DNA of 63,134 nucleotides. It comes from Pseudomonas sp. UMAB-08 (lineage in GTDB: Bacteria > Pseudomonadota > Gammaproteobacteria > Pseudomonadales > Pseudomonadaceae). Under the pieces are notes generated by a model. It ran no database searches and was not told the origin of the DNA. It saw only the letters and a list, made by a program, of their open reading frames with translations. The stretch's first letter is position 1. Each line of letters starts with the position of its first letter. The stretch covers positions 1-63,134 of the forward strand of contig NZ_LT607436.1 in assembly GCF_900095225.1 (NCBI RefSeq), given 5' to 3'. Made by a program: the position numbers and the translations under genes. This document shows, piece by piece, positions 26,370 to 37,358 of the stretch.

Positions 26370-27740
26370 TCAGATGCGCTTGGCTTGAGCCGCGGCGTTG
26401 CCGATGTAATTGGCCGGGGTGAGCTTTTTCAGCTCAGCCTTGGCTTGCTCGGGCATTTCCAGACCGTCGATAAAAGTTTGCAGTGCTTGCGCGCTGATGC
26501 CCTTGCCCCGCGTCAGCTCTTTCAGCTTTTCGTACGGGTTTTCGATGTTGTAGCGACGCATGACCGTTTGAATCGGTTCGGCCAGCACTTCCCAGCAGGC
26601 ATCCAGTTCAGCGGCGATTTTCTGCGCGTTGAGTTCCAGTTTGCTGATGCCTTTAAGGCTGGCTTCGTAAGCGATGATGCTATGGGCAAAGCCCACGCCC
26701 AGGTTGCGCAAAACGGTGGAGTCGGTCAGGTCGCGCTGCCAGCGGGAAATCGGCAACTTGCTGGCCAGGTGCTGGAACAGCGCGTTGGCGATACCCAGAT
26801 TGCCTTCGGAGTTTTCGAAGTCGATCGGGTTGACCTTGTGCGGCATGGTCGATGAGCCGATTTCGCCAGCGATGGTGCGCTGCTTGAAATACCCCAGGGA
26901 GATATAGCCCCAGATGTCGCGGTCGAAGTCGATCAGGATGGTGTTGAAACGAGCGATCGCGTCAAACAGTTCGGCGATGTAGTCATGCGGTTCGATCTGC
27001 GTGGTGTAGGGGTTGAAGCCCAGACCCAGCTCGTCTTCGATGAACGCGCGTGCGTTCTCTTCCCAGTCGATGTCCGGGTAAGCCGAGATGTGTGCGTTGT
27101 AGTTGCCGACTGCGCCGTTGATCTTGCCCAGCAGCGGAACCGCTGCCACCTGAGCGATCTGGCGCTCCAGGCGATAGACCACGTTCGCCAGCTCTTTGCC
27201 CAGAGTGGTTGGGGACGCTGGCTGGCCGTGGGTGCGCGACAACATCGGTACGTCAGCGAAGCGTATGGCCAACTCGCGAATGGATTCGGCGATCTGACGC
27301 ATCAACGGCAGCAACACCCCGTCGCGACCTTCGCGCAGCATCAGCGCGTGGGACAGGTTGTTGATGTCTTCACTGGTGCAGGCGAAGTGGATGAACTCAC
27401 TGACATTGGCCAGCTCAGGCAGCTTGGCGGCCTGCTCCTTGAGCAGGTACTCAATGGCCTTGACGTCGTGATTGGTAGTGCGCTCGATCTCTTTAACGCG
27501 TTCGGCGTGGACGGTGGAGAAGTCCTCGGCCAGCGTATTGAGGATCGCGTTGGCTTCAGCCGAAAAGGCCGGAACTTCAGTGATTTGTGGGTGAGCAGCC
27601 AAGCGCTGGAGCCAGCGGACTTCAACCATGACGCGAAAGCGGATCAAGCCATATTCACTGAAAATCGGGCGCAGGGCCTTGGTTCTGCCGGCGTAGCGGC
27701 CGTCAACAGGGGAAACCGCAGTGAGCGAAGAAAGCTGCAT
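26370..27740 (-). CDS. purB: Adenylosuccinate lyase
   Basis: A 456-residue enzyme of purine synthesis. It removes fumarate from SAICAR and from adenylosuccinate. The fumarase-superfamily signature GEIGSSTMPHKVNPIDFEN is present, as are the TNHDVKAIEY and SRTHGQPASPTTLGKE active-site regions. The start at 27740 (MQLSSLTAVSPVDGRY) gives the exact length of the E. coli-type PurB. It follows hflD on the same strand. Confidence 0.98.
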   Translation of the reverse strand: MQLSSLTAVSPVDGRYAGRTKALRPIFSEYGLIRFRVMVEVRWLQRLAAHPQITEVPAFSAEANAILNTLAEDFSTVHAERVKEIERTTNHDVKAIEYLLKEQAAKLPELANVSEFIHFACTSEDINNLSHALMLREGRDGVLLPLMRQIAESIRELAIRFADVPMLSRTHGQPASPTTLGKELANVVYRLERQIAQVAAVPLLGKINGAVGNYNAHISAYPDIDWEENARAFIEDELGLGFNPYTTQIEPHDYIAELFDAIARFNTILIDFDRDIWGYISLGYFKQRTIAGEIGSSTMPHKVNPIDFENSEGNLGIANALFQHLASKLPISRWQRDLTDSTVLRNLGVGFAHSIIAYEASLKGISKLELNAQKIAAELDACWEVLAEPIQTVMRRYNIENPYEKLKELTRGKGISAQALQTFIDGLEMPEQAKAELKKLTPANYIGNAAAQAKRI

Positions 27741-27883
27741 GGGGTGATCTCGGACAGTCGGGCAACGAAAAGGGGCGCATATCATACATTAAATGCTGGT
27801 CAGTTCGATTCGGACTGACCAGCGTAGAGCGCGCAATAGTTAATAGTGTCGGTGTTCAAGGGGTAGTCGTACAGCGTTGCGAA

Positions 27884-28504
27884 TCAGCCGCGCAACATCG
27901 GGTAAAGCTCTTTGAGTAGCTTGCGACGGCTAATGACCAATTGCCAGCGATGACCGCCCAGCTGTCGCCATAATCGCGCCGAGCGAATACCTGCCAGCAG
28001 GAGGGCGCGGATTTTCGACGCATTGTTGGGTTGTTGCAGATTGCGCATGTCGCCATGTACCTGAATTCGTTGGCGCATTGTGCTCAGAGTGTCCTGATAA
28101 AGCGCGCCGCTCGCGGCAATCACGTTGTCGTGAACCAGACCGAAATGCTCAACCTGGGACTTGATCTGCGGCAAGCGTTTGCCGATCACTTCAAGCAGGT
28201 CGTCACGCTTGGCCAGCTGCCGCTCAAGGCCCAGCATTGACAGGGCGTAACGCAGTGGCTCGCGTTGCAGGCTGGTCGGGTCCCTTTCCAGCGCGCTGAC
28301 CAACGAGCGATAACCCTCGCGCAGGTTCAGGTCGTCGCCGCCGTAGACTTCCAGTGTGTCTTTGGGGTCCATGACCAACAGGCTGCCCAGCATGCAGCCG
28401 AGCGCTGCTTCGCTGACCTGGCCGGTCTTGGCAATCTTGTCGACCAGCACGGCCGCCTGGAATACACCGCCCAAGGCGACCAGTTGCTCTTGCATCGGAG
28501 TCAT
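27884..28504 (-). CDS. hflD: High frequency lysogenization protein HflD homolog
   Basis: A 206-residue all-helical peripheral membrane protein (DUF489). In E. coli it binds lambda CII. Its cellular role is not settled. The N-terminus MTPMQEQLVALGGVFQAAVLVDKIAKTGQ and the ending YPMLRG are family-typical. The ATG at 28504 overlaps the mnmA stop (TGATG reading), which fixes the start. Confidence 0.95.
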   Translation of the reverse strand: MTPMQEQLVALGGVFQAAVLVDKIAKTGQVSEAALGCMLGSLLVMDPKDTLEVYGGDDLNLREGYRSLVSALERDPTSLQREPLRYALSMLGLERQLAKRDDLLEVIGKRLPQIKSQVEHFGLVHDNVIAASGALYQDTLSTMRQRIQVHGDMRNLQQPNNASKIRALLLAGIRSARLWRQLGGHRWQLVISRRKLLKELYPMLRG

Positions 28505-29649
28505 CAGTGCTTGTCCTTGCTGTGCCAAGGCTCGGCCACTTCGATGACGCCGCCGCCCAGGCAGATTTCGCCCTCGTAAAACACCACGGACTGGCCTGGT
28601 GTGACTGCGCGCTGGGGTTCTTCGAACGTGACACGGTAGCCGGTGGCTGTCTGTTCAAGCGTGCATTTCTGGTCGCTTTGGCGATAACGCACTTTCGCGG
28701 TCAGTTGACGTGGGGTGCTCAGGTCGATCGGGTTGACCCAATAGATTTCCGACGCAGTCAGTGCTTGCGAGAACAGCCACGGATGATCATTGCCCTGGCC
28801 GACGATCAGCTCGTTGTTTTCCAGGTCCTTGACCAGTACGTACCACGGGTCGTCGCTGGCGTCTTTCAAACCGCCGATGCCTAACCCCTGGCGCTGGCCG
28901 ATGGTGTGATACATCAGGCCATGATGGTGGCCGATGACTTCGCCTTCGGTCGTCTTGATCTCGCCGGGTTGAGCGGGCAGGTATTGCTTGAGAAAGTCGC
29001 TGAAACGACGTTCGCCGATGAAGCAGATACCGGTGGAATCTTTTTTCTTCGCCGTGGCCAGTTCGTGTTTTTCCGCGATGGCGCGCACGGCAGGTTTTTC
29101 CAGTTCGCCGACCGGGAACAGGGTCTTGGCGATCTGTTCGCCGCCTACGGCATGCAGGAAGTAGCTCTGGTCCTTGTTCGGGTCCAGGCCTTTGAGTAGC
29201 TCGGTGCGGCCGTCGATGTCGCGACGACGAACGTAATGGCCTGTAGCAATCAGGTCTGCGCCAAGCATCATGGCGTAATCGAGAAATGCCTTGAACTTGA
29301 TTTCACGGTTGCAAAGGATGTCCGGGTTGGGCGTGCGTCCGGCTTTGTATTCAGCCAGGAAATGCTCGAACACGTTGTCCCAGTACTCGGCGGCAAAGTT
29401 GGCGGTGTGAAGTTTGATGCCGATTTTGTCGCACACGGCCTGCGCATCGGCCAGGTCTTCGCGGGCGGTGCAATAGTCGGTTCCGTCGTCTTCCTCCCAG
29501 TTCTTCATGAACAGGCCTTCCACCTGATAGCCCTGCTCAATCAGCAGGAGGGCAGAAACGGAAGAATCCACGCCGCCGGACATACCGACAATGACGCGGG
29601 TCCTTTCTGGATCATGAGGAACTGGATCGTGGGGGGCTGGATCACGCAT
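28504..29649 (-). CDS. mnmA: tRNA-specific 2-thiouridylase MnmA
   Basis: A 381-residue enzyme that adds sulfur at U34 of tRNA Lys, Glu and Gln. It has the PP-loop GMSGGVDSS (ATP pyrophosphatase), the catalytic Cys in NPDILCNREIKFK, and the second Cys in STGICFIGERRF. Sulfur arrives through the TusDCBE relay encoded near 47-48 kb in this window. The N-terminal PAPHDPVPHDPE repeat is an unusual proline-rich extension; an inner start is not obvious. Confidence 0.98.
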   Translation of the reverse strand: MRDPAPHDPVPHDPERTRVIVGMSGGVDSSVSALLLIEQGYQVEGLFMKNWEEDDGTDYCTAREDLADAQAVCDKIGIKLHTANFAAEYWDNVFEHFLAEYKAGRTPNPDILCNREIKFKAFLDYAMMLGADLIATGHYVRRRDIDGRTELLKGLDPNKDQSYFLHAVGGEQIAKTLFPVGELEKPAVRAIAEKHELATAKKKDSTGICFIGERRFSDFLKQYLPAQPGEIKTTEGEVIGHHHGLMYHTIGQRQGLGIGGLKDASDDPWYVLVKDLENNELIVGQGNDHPWLFSQALTASEIYWVNPIDLSTPRQLTAKVRYRQSDQKCTLEQTATGYRVTFEEPQRAVTPGQSVVFYEGEICLGGGVIEVAEPWHSKDKH

Positions 29650-29699
29650 AGGAATTCAATGAGTGGCTTCAAAAAGGACGCAATTCTAGCAGGCCGTGA

Positions 29700-30146
29700 T
29701 CAAGCAGTCTCACGCAGTAAGCCTAAACCGAAGCGTTCACCGGTCAAATAATCGTCGATGCAGCGCATCACCAGTTCGCTGCGCCAGCGGTCGCGCTGCT
29801 CCATAAGCGCTTCTCGGGTGAGCCAGCGTGGGCCAATGATGCCGTCGTCGAGCGTGTAATCAGGGCGCTGCTGCAATGGCTTGCCGGCGAAGCAGACGCG
29901 TTGGTAGGTCACACCGTTGCTGGGGGCGGTGTACAGGTAGATGCCGATCACGCCGGTCAGCTCCACATCCCAGCCTGTTTCTTCCAGTGTTTCGCGCAGA
30001 GCGGCCTGGATCAGACTTTCGTCGGCTTCCAAATGCCCGGCAGGCTGATTAAATACGGCTCGGCCCTCAGCGACTTCCTCGACCATCAGGAAACGGCCCT
30101 CGTCTTCAATGACGGTTGCCACGGTCACGTGCGGAATAAAACGCAT
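29700..30146 (-). CDS. nudJ: NUDIX hydrolase (NudJ-like phosphatase)
   Basis: A 148-residue nucleotide pyrophosphatase. The Nudix box is complete: GHLEADE, then RETLEETGW. E. coli NudJ releases phosphate from thiamine pyrophosphate and nucleotides. The order nudJ-mnmA-hflD-purB is the same as in E. coli. The start MRFIPHVTVATVIEDEGRF at 30146 fits the family. Confidence 0.93.
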   Translation of the reverse strand: MRFIPHVTVATVIEDEGRFLMVEEVAEGRAVFNQPAGHLEADESLIQAALRETLEETGWDVELTGVIGIYLYTAPSNGVTYQRVCFAGKPLQQRPDYTLDDGIIGPRWLTREALMEQRDRWRSELVMRCIDDYLTGERFGLGLLRETA

Positions 30147-30285
30147 GAAAGGTGGATCTCCTTTAATTAAGCGGCGTCGCTTGGCCGCGAGAGGAGCCAT
30201 AATAACCGTTCGCCCTGTTTTTCAGCGAACCGACGTTTGGTTCCGGAGTGATGTCAGTTCACCCAAAGCAGCGATGTAGTCGCTT

Positions 30286-30300
30286 TGTAGTTTGGCTACA
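30286..30300. repeat. Dyad TGTAG-TTTGG-CTACA upstream of icd
   Basis: Perfect five-base inverted arms around five bases. Same architecture as the second copy 82 bases downstream. Confidence 0.6.
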
Positions 30301-30367
30301 TGCCTTGCATTCAGGGGGTTGTAGCGGGTGAGGGTGACATCGGACGATGGAAAAGTGCGTGACTTTC

Positions 30368-30382
30368 TGTAGAAAAGCTACA
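30368..30382. repeat. Dyad TGTAG-AAAAG-CTACA upstream of icd
   Basis: Perfect five-base inverted arms around five bases, 90 bases before the icd start. Pairs with the copy at 30286. Confidence 0.6.
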
Positions 30383-30471
30383 AGAATGATGCGCCTTTTC
30401 GCGACCCAAATATCCATCCGTTGCGCTATCCGCGCAGCAGATGTCAGACCACGAAAGAAACGGAGTCCAGC

Positions 30472-31728
30472 ATGGGATACCAGAAGATTCAGGTTCCAGC
30501 AGTCGGCGACAAAATCACCGTCAACGCAGACCATTCTCTTAATGTGCCGAACAACCCGATCATCCCTTTCATTGAAGGTGATGGTATCGGCGTCGACATC
30601 AGCCCAGTCATGATGAAAGTTGTTGATGCTGCAGTTAAAAAGGCTTACGGCGGCGAGCGCAAAATCTCCTGGATGGAAGTCTACGCTGGCGAGAAGGCCA
30701 CCCAAGTCTACGATCAGGATACCTGGCTGCCTCAGGAAACCCTGGACGCTGTTAAAGACTACGTCGTTTCCATCAAGGGCCCGCTGACCACTCCAGTCGG
30801 CGGCGGCATTCGTTCCCTGAACGTTGCCATGCGTCAGCAGTTGGACCTGTACGTCTGCCTGCGCCCAGTGCGTTGGTTCGAAGGCGTGCCTAGCCCGGTC
30901 AAGAAGCCAGGCGACGTCGACATGACTATCTTCCGTGAAAACTCCGAAGATATTTATGCTGGCATCGAGTGGAAAGCCGGTTCGCCGGAAGCGATCAAGG
31001 TCATCAAGTTCCTCAAAGAGGAAATGGGTGTTACCAAGATTCGCTTTGATCAAAACTGCGGTATCGGCATCAAGCCGGTTTCTCTGGAAGGCACCAAGCG
31101 TCTGGTACGCAAGGCTCTGCAGTACATCGTCGACAACGACCGTGACTCGCTGACCATTGTGCACAAAGGCAACATCATGAAGTTCACCGAAGGTGCCTTC
31201 AAAGAATGGGCCTACGAAGTGGCTGCTGAAGAATTCGGCGCTACCTTGCTTGACGGCGGTCCTTGGATGCAGTTCAAGAACCCTAAAACCGGCAAGAACG
31301 TTATTGTTAAAGACGCCATCGCCGACGCCATGCTTCAGCAGATCCTGCTGCGCCCGGCCGAATACGACGTGATCGCGACCCTGAACCTCAACGGTGACTA
31401 CCTGTCCGACGCACTGGCTGCTGAAGTTGGCGGTATCGGTATCGCTCCTGGCGCTAACCTGTCCGACACCATTGCCATGTTCGAAGCTACCCACGGTACT
31501 GCACCGAAGTACGCTGGCAAAGATCAGGTGAACCCGGGTTCGCTGATTCTGTCTGCTGAAATGATGCTGCGCCACATGGGCTGGGTCGAAGCTGCTGACC
31601 TGATCATCAAAGGCACCAACGGCGCAATCTCGGCCAAGACAGTGACCTATGACTTCGAACGTCTGATGGACGGCGCTAAATTGCTGTCTTCTTCCGCGTT
31701 TGGCGATGCCCTGATCTCTCACATGTGA
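30472..31728 (+). CDS. icd: NADP-dependent isocitrate dehydrogenase
   Basis: A 418-residue TCA-cycle enzyme that oxidises isocitrate to 2-oxoglutarate. It has the substrate loop GGGIRSLNVAMRQ, whose serine is the AceK phosphorylation site in E. coli, the IRFDQNCGIGIKP segment, and the nucleotide region ATHGTAPKYAGKDQVNPGS. Starting at ATG 30472, after GGAG, gives the family N-terminus MGYQKIQVP. An upstream in-frame TTG exists but adds non-homologous sequence. The P. aeruginosa neighbour idh is absent. Confidence 0.98.
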   Translation: MGYQKIQVPAVGDKITVNADHSLNVPNNPIIPFIEGDGIGVDISPVMMKVVDAAVKKAYGGERKISWMEVYAGEKATQVYDQDTWLPQETLDAVKDYVVSIKGPLTTPVGGGIRSLNVAMRQQLDLYVCLRPVRWFEGVPSPVKKPGDVDMTIFRENSEDIYAGIEWKAGSPEAIKVIKFLKEEMGVTKIRFDQNCGIGIKPVSLEGTKRLVRKALQYIVDNDRDSLTIVHKGNIMKFTEGAFKEWAYEVAAEEFGATLLDGGPWMQFKNPKTGKNVIVKDAIADAMLQQILLRPAEYDVIATLNLNGDYLSDALAAEVGGIGIAPGANLSDTIAMFEATHGTAPKYAGKDQVNPGSLILSAEMMLRHMGWVEAADLIIKGTNGAISAKTVTYDFERLMDGAKLLSSSAFGDALISHM

Positions 31729-31744
31729 GCTGATCAGCGCTAAG

Positions 31745-31798
31745 CAAAACCGGCCAGTTCAATTAACTTGAACTGGCCGGTTTTTTTTCGGCTGGTTT
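31745..31798. terminator. Strong terminator after icd, shared with cspD side
   Basis: A 14-base perfect stem: CCGGCCAGTTCAA (31750-31762) with TTGAACTGGCCGG (31768-31780), followed by eight T bases and preceded by AAAA. It can serve both convergent genes, icd and cspD. Confidence 0.95.
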
Positions 31799-31826
31799 TT
31801 GGTTTAGCGACCTGATTGCTGAAGAA

Positions 31827-32114
31827 TCAGGCGGTTACATCCAGCGGTTTATGAGTCAGATTTGGAGTGTCAGCAGGGGCACAGGTTTGGGTCTCGCTCG
31901 CAGTTGCAATCTCTACAGCGTGCAAACCCTTCGGTCCCTGAATGATCTCAAAATTAACGGCTTGACCTGCTTTCAAGGTCTTGTAACCGTCCATTTTTAT
32001 CGCCGAGTAATGGGCGAACAAATCTTCGCTCTGGCCGTCTTCAATAATGAATCCATAGCCTTTTGCGTTATTGAACCACTTAACCTTACCGCGCTTGGGG
32101 TTACTGCTTGCCAT
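31827..32114 (-). CDS. cspD: Cold-shock-like protein CspD
   Basis: A 95-residue single-stranded nucleic-acid binding protein. The OB-fold core KVKWFNNAKGYGFIIEDGQSEDLFAHYSAI has RNP1 (GYGFI) and RNP2-like (DLFAHY) motifs. The C-terminal tail of about 28 residues beyond the fold is longer than in CspA. In E. coli, CspD inhibits replication in stationary phase. The start MASSNPKRGKVKWF at 32114 is preferred over an upstream frame. It is divergent from clpS. Confidence 0.95.
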   Translation of the reverse strand: MASSNPKRGKVKWFNNAKGYGFIIEDGQSEDLFAHYSAIKMDGYKTLKAGQAVNFEIIQGPKGLHAVEIATASETQTCAPADTPNLTHKPLDVTA

Positions 32115-32334
32115 GCTCACATCCCTCTGCAAAGGACTCCGTCTGGAGTATGATCCACCTCATCCGCCGGACCGAAAAAAATTTGGTTGACTGCACGGAC
32201 CCTTTTTACCCAATGTGGGTTCTATTCTTTGTAACACCGTTTTGCCGATAGTCAAGGTCATGCGGCGGTCCACTTGAAAACCGGTCAGACTGCGACTAAT
32301 TACTGAACCCGCCCACCTACGAACCTTTCTTTCC

Positions 32335-32694
32335 ATGCATGCATTCAGCCAGATTCGACTAACATTCAATCAGGACCGTCCGACACACGAGGATGGTGCT
32401 GCTGGAGTGGTGCTACAGGAGGCCAAGCCAGCACTGCAGGCGCCACCGATGTACAAGGTGGTTATATTTAATGATGATTACACACCGATGGATTTCGTCG
32501 TCGAAGTGCTCGAGGTGTTTTTTAACCTGAATCGCGAGCTGGCGACCAAGGTCATGCTGGCCGTCCATACAGAGGGACGGGCAGTATGTGGATTGTTTAC
32601 CCGCGATATCGCCGAGACCAAGGCAATGCAGGTCAACCAATACGCCAGGGAAAGCCAGCATCCGCTACTCTGTGAGATCGAGAAGGACGGTTAA
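32335..32694 (+). CDS. clpS: ClpS, N-end rule adaptor of ClpA
   Basis: A 119-residue adaptor that delivers proteins with bulky N-terminal residues to ClpAP. The core motifs YKVVIFNDDYTPMDFVVEVL and VHTEGRAVCGLFTRDIAETK include the degron pocket. It has the normal flexible N-terminal tail. It lies 29 bases upstream of clpA in one operon. Bpt, encoded 3 kb downstream, creates the Leu N-degrons that ClpS reads. Confidence 0.97.
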   Translation: MHAFSQIRLTFNQDRPTHEDGAAGVVLQEAKPALQAPPMYKVVIFNDDYTPMDFVVEVLEVFFNLNRELATKVMLAVHTEGRAVCGLFTRDIAETKAMQVNQYARESQHPLLCEIEKDG

Positions 32695-32723
32695 CGCCGA
32701 CCACTTGGGTATGAGGTGAAGCT

Positions 32724-34994
<2,271 letters not shown>

Positions 34995-35003
34995 GCCAAA
35001 ACC

Positions 35004-35054
35004 AAAAAAAGCCCTGCTTCTCACCTTTGATCGGGTGGGGGCGGGGCTTTTTTA
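35004..35054 (+). terminator. Intrinsic terminator of clpA
   Basis: A long GC-rich stem, AGCCCTGC...CACC against GGGTGGGGGCGGGGCT, ends in six T bases at 35048-35053. It is 10 bases past the clpA stop. Confidence 0.85.
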
Positions 35055-35102
35055 TGGGCGAAATCTGTGTTGCGCAACAGTGCGAGTCAAATCCCGCCCA
35101 CA

Positions 35103-35135
35103 CAAAAACGCCCGGCACAGGCCGGGCGTTTTTGT
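35103..35135 (-). terminator. Intrinsic terminator of infA
   Basis: ACGCCCGGC pairs with GCCGGGCGT around CACAG, with flanking A-run and T-run. It is nine bases past the infA stop on the minus strand. Confidence 0.9.
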
Positions 35136-35144
35136 TAAGACCTG

Positions 35145-35363
35145 TTAGCGGGCGCGGTACGTGATGCGCCCTTTGCTCAAGTCGTAAGGCGTCATTTCGA
35201 CGCGCACTTTGTCACCGGTAAGAATACGGATGTAGTTCTTGCGCATTTTGCCGGAGATATGCGCGGTGACGATGTGCCCATTTTCCAACTCCACACGGAA
35301 CATGGTGTTGGGCAGGGTGTCGACGACAGTACCTTCCATTTCCAAGCTGTCTTCTTTCGACAT
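35145..35363 (-). CDS. infA: Translation initiation factor IF-1
   Basis: A 72-residue OB-fold protein that binds the ribosomal A site during initiation. The sequence MSKEDSLEMEGTVVDTLPN...MRKNYIRILTGDKV is the standard IF-1. The correct start is ATG 35363; the longer open frame upstream is not part of the gene. It is a single gene ending at its own terminator. Confidence 0.98.
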   Translation of the reverse strand: MSKEDSLEMEGTVVDTLPNTMFRVELENGHIVTAHISGKMRKNYIRILTGDKVRVEMTPYDLSKGRITYRAR

Positions 35364-35463
35364 GCAGTAAAAGCCCTCGGTAACCAAAGAATGGCCCGGT
35401 GCAACTGCGCCAGGCAAAAGCGGCGTGCATTGTGCCCGAAAAGTAGGGGTTAAGCCAAGTGCT

Positions 35464-36171
35464 TCAATAAAGAGTGACCCATCTCTGGTTTGTAAGCAGC
35501 TCAATCGGGCGATATTGGGTTTTGTAATTCATTTTTTTGCAGTTCTTTATCCAATAGCCCAGGTAGACCGCATGGAGCTGCAATCTGGCCGCCTCGGCGA
35601 TCTGCCAGAGAATCGCGTAGCGGCCCAGACTGCGGCGCTCTTCGCCGGGTTCATAGAACGTATAAACCGCCGAAAGACCGGTGGGTAAAAGGTCAGTAAC
35701 GGCGACTGCCAAGAGGCGTTCGCCGAGGCGAAATTCGTAGAATGTCGAGAAAGGCAGGTCGCGTACCAGAAATGTTGAAAACTGGTCACGACTAGGGGGG
35801 TACATGTCGCCATCAGCATGCCGCTGCTCGATATAGCGCTGATACAGGTCGAAGTACTCTTCGCTGAATCGTGGCTGAGTCGGGGTCACCTGCAGATCGG
35901 CATTGCGTTTGAAAATGCGCTTTTGCTGACGATCTGGAACAAACAGTCCCACAGGGATGCGAGCAGGAACGCACGCGCTGCAATTCTGGCAGTGGGGCCG
36001 ATAAAGATGGTCCCCGCTACGGCGAAAGCCCATGTCGGAAAGATCGGCGTACACCTGAACATCCATCGGCTGGCTAGGGTCCAGAAACAGCGTCGTCGCT
36101 TGTTCCTCAGGCAAATAGCTGCAGGAATGGGGTTGAGTGGCATAAAACTTAAGCCGCGCCAGCTCTGTCAT
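35464..36171 (-). CDS. bpt: Aspartate/glutamate leucyl-tRNA-protein transferase
   Basis: A 235-residue transferase that adds leucine to N-terminal Asp or Glu of proteins, making N-degrons for ClpS/ClpAP. It has the N-terminal HSCSYLPEEQA and the CQNCSACVPARIPV cysteine motif of the ATE/Bpt family. The C-terminal region contains YLGYWIKNCKKMNYKTQYRPIE. The annotation ate is common for this gene. It follows aat on the same strand; the ATG at 36171 gives MTELARLKFYATQ. Confidence 0.95.
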   Translation of the reverse strand: MTELARLKFYATQPHSCSYLPEEQATTLFLDPSQPMDVQVYADLSDMGFRRSGDHLYRPHCQNCSACVPARIPVGLFVPDRQQKRIFKRNADLQVTPTQPRFSEEYFDLYQRYIEQRHADGDMYPPSRDQFSTFLVRDLPFSTFYEFRLGERLLAVAVTDLLPTGLSAVYTFYEPGEERRSLGRYAILWQIAEAARLQLHAVYLGYWIKNCKKMNYKTQYRPIELLTNQRWVTLY

Positions 36172-36215
36172 GATCAACCCTCGGATAAAATCTCTAGTTA
36201 AGAGTGTATGTCAGG

Positions 36216-36908
36216 CTATGAAACTCGCCTAGGCAGCCAGTCGGCGATATTGGGTTGATCCAGGTGCTGGCGAAGGTAGTCGGCAAATGTCGTGCGGGTA
36301 ATCGCTCTGGCGCCGAAGCTGTGCAGATGTTCGGTTGGCATTTGGCAGTCGATCAGTACGAAACCCCACGCCTTCAGGCGCTCGACCAGCGTTGCGAAGC
36401 CGACTTTCGAGGCATTGTCCGCCCGACTGAACATGGACTCGCCAAAAAACAGCTGGCCTATTGCCAGGCCATACAGGCCTCCGACCAAGGTGTCTTGCTC
36501 CCAAACCTCCACGCTGTGGGCATAGCCGCGTCGATGCAGCTCAAGGTAGGCCGATTGCATCGAGTCGGTGATCCAGGTGCCATCGGCGTAATCGCGCGGC
36601 GCGGCGCACGCTTGAATGACAGCCATGAAATCCCGATCGAAGGTCACCTGATAGCGGTTCTGGCGCAATATTTTGCTCAAGCTACGAGAAATGTGCAGCT
36701 CCTCGGGAAATAATACCGTGCGCGGGTCCGGCGACCACCACAGGATCGGCTGTCCCTCCTGAAACCAGGGAAAGCAGCCGTGACGATAAGCCTGAATCAA
36801 GCGGTCGGCGGATAGATCTCCGCCTGCGGCGAGCAAGCCGTTCGGCTCGCGCATGGCTTTTTCCAGTGGCGGGAAGGTCAGGCTGTTACGTTGTAACCAG
36901 GTCAGCAT
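36216..36908 (-). CDS. aat: Leucyl/phenylalanyl-tRNA-protein transferase
   Basis: A 230-residue transferase that adds Leu or Phe to N-terminal Arg or Lys. Signatures are GLLAAGGDLSADRLIQAYRHGCFPWF and the GESMFSRADNASKVGF core. The start MLTWLQRNSLTFPP at 36908 agrees with the family. Together with bpt and clpSA it forms the bacterial N-end-rule set. Confidence 0.97.
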   Translation of the reverse strand: MLTWLQRNSLTFPPLEKAMREPNGLLAAGGDLSADRLIQAYRHGCFPWFQEGQPILWWSPDPRTVLFPEELHISRSLSKILRQNRYQVTFDRDFMAVIQACAAPRDYADGTWITDSMQSAYLELHRRGYAHSVEVWEQDTLVGGLYGLAIGQLFFGESMFSRADNASKVGFATLVERLKAWGFVLIDCQMPTEHLHSFGARAITRTTFADYLRQHLDQPNIADWLPRRVS

Positions 36909-37325
36909 GGCATCAAGACTTCTCGAAAGGGGAGGGCGGTACACTCGACGACTGCAACTCTACGGCGTCGGTGTGGTCGTAGACGGTCCCGTTGACGAAA
37001 CCTGAGGCGGATATGTGTAGCAAAACGATGCAATCAATGGCTTGAGTGTGCAACGCGGCACGATCCGGATGTTTGATGTCGTTCATAAAAACACCCCATA
37101 AGCCTTTGTCACGAAAGACAATGCATGCTCAAATTGAGTCGTTCGTCCGGCGCTTGAAGATATGCTACACGCAAGCCAGACTAGCGTGGCAACGTCGGTG
37201 CAAACCCGTACAATGCCGACCTTATTGGTGTTTTTTCAAGTGATTAGCCGGGTTGTAGATAAACGTATCCATGTGTTTCATTTTTACCGAACGCTAGACA
37301 GTAGTATTTCGTAGTCAATCATCAG
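36909..37325. other. aat-ftsK intergenic region without a gene
   Basis: A gap of about 415 bases. P. aeruginosa has trxB1 here. No thioredoxin reductase segment is recognisable in any frame. The region must hold divergent promoters for aat and ftsK, but no boxes stand out. The 65-codon open frame at 37046-37243 has no recognisable homology. Confidence 0.5.
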
Positions 37326-37358
37326 ATGTTCGCGCTAAGGCGCAGGAAAAGAAGCGTT

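Larger units (their letters stand above)
30147..30471 (+). promoter_or_regulatory. icd upstream regulatory region with two TGTAG-N5-CTACA dyads
   Basis: A 325-base gap between nudJ and icd, which are divergent. It contains two matching dyads, 30286-30300 and 30368-30382, with 82 bases between them (near eight helical turns). A further TGTAGT half-site lies at 30275-30280. The arms resemble those of the aceA dyad. The icd start has a GGAG ribosome site (30462-30465). Confidence 0.55.

Noticed and set aside
36909..37325. Possible remnant of trxB between aat and ftsK
   Set aside because: P. aeruginosa has trxB1 here, but no thioredoxin reductase motif is recognisable in any frame. Other pseudomonads may simply lack it.
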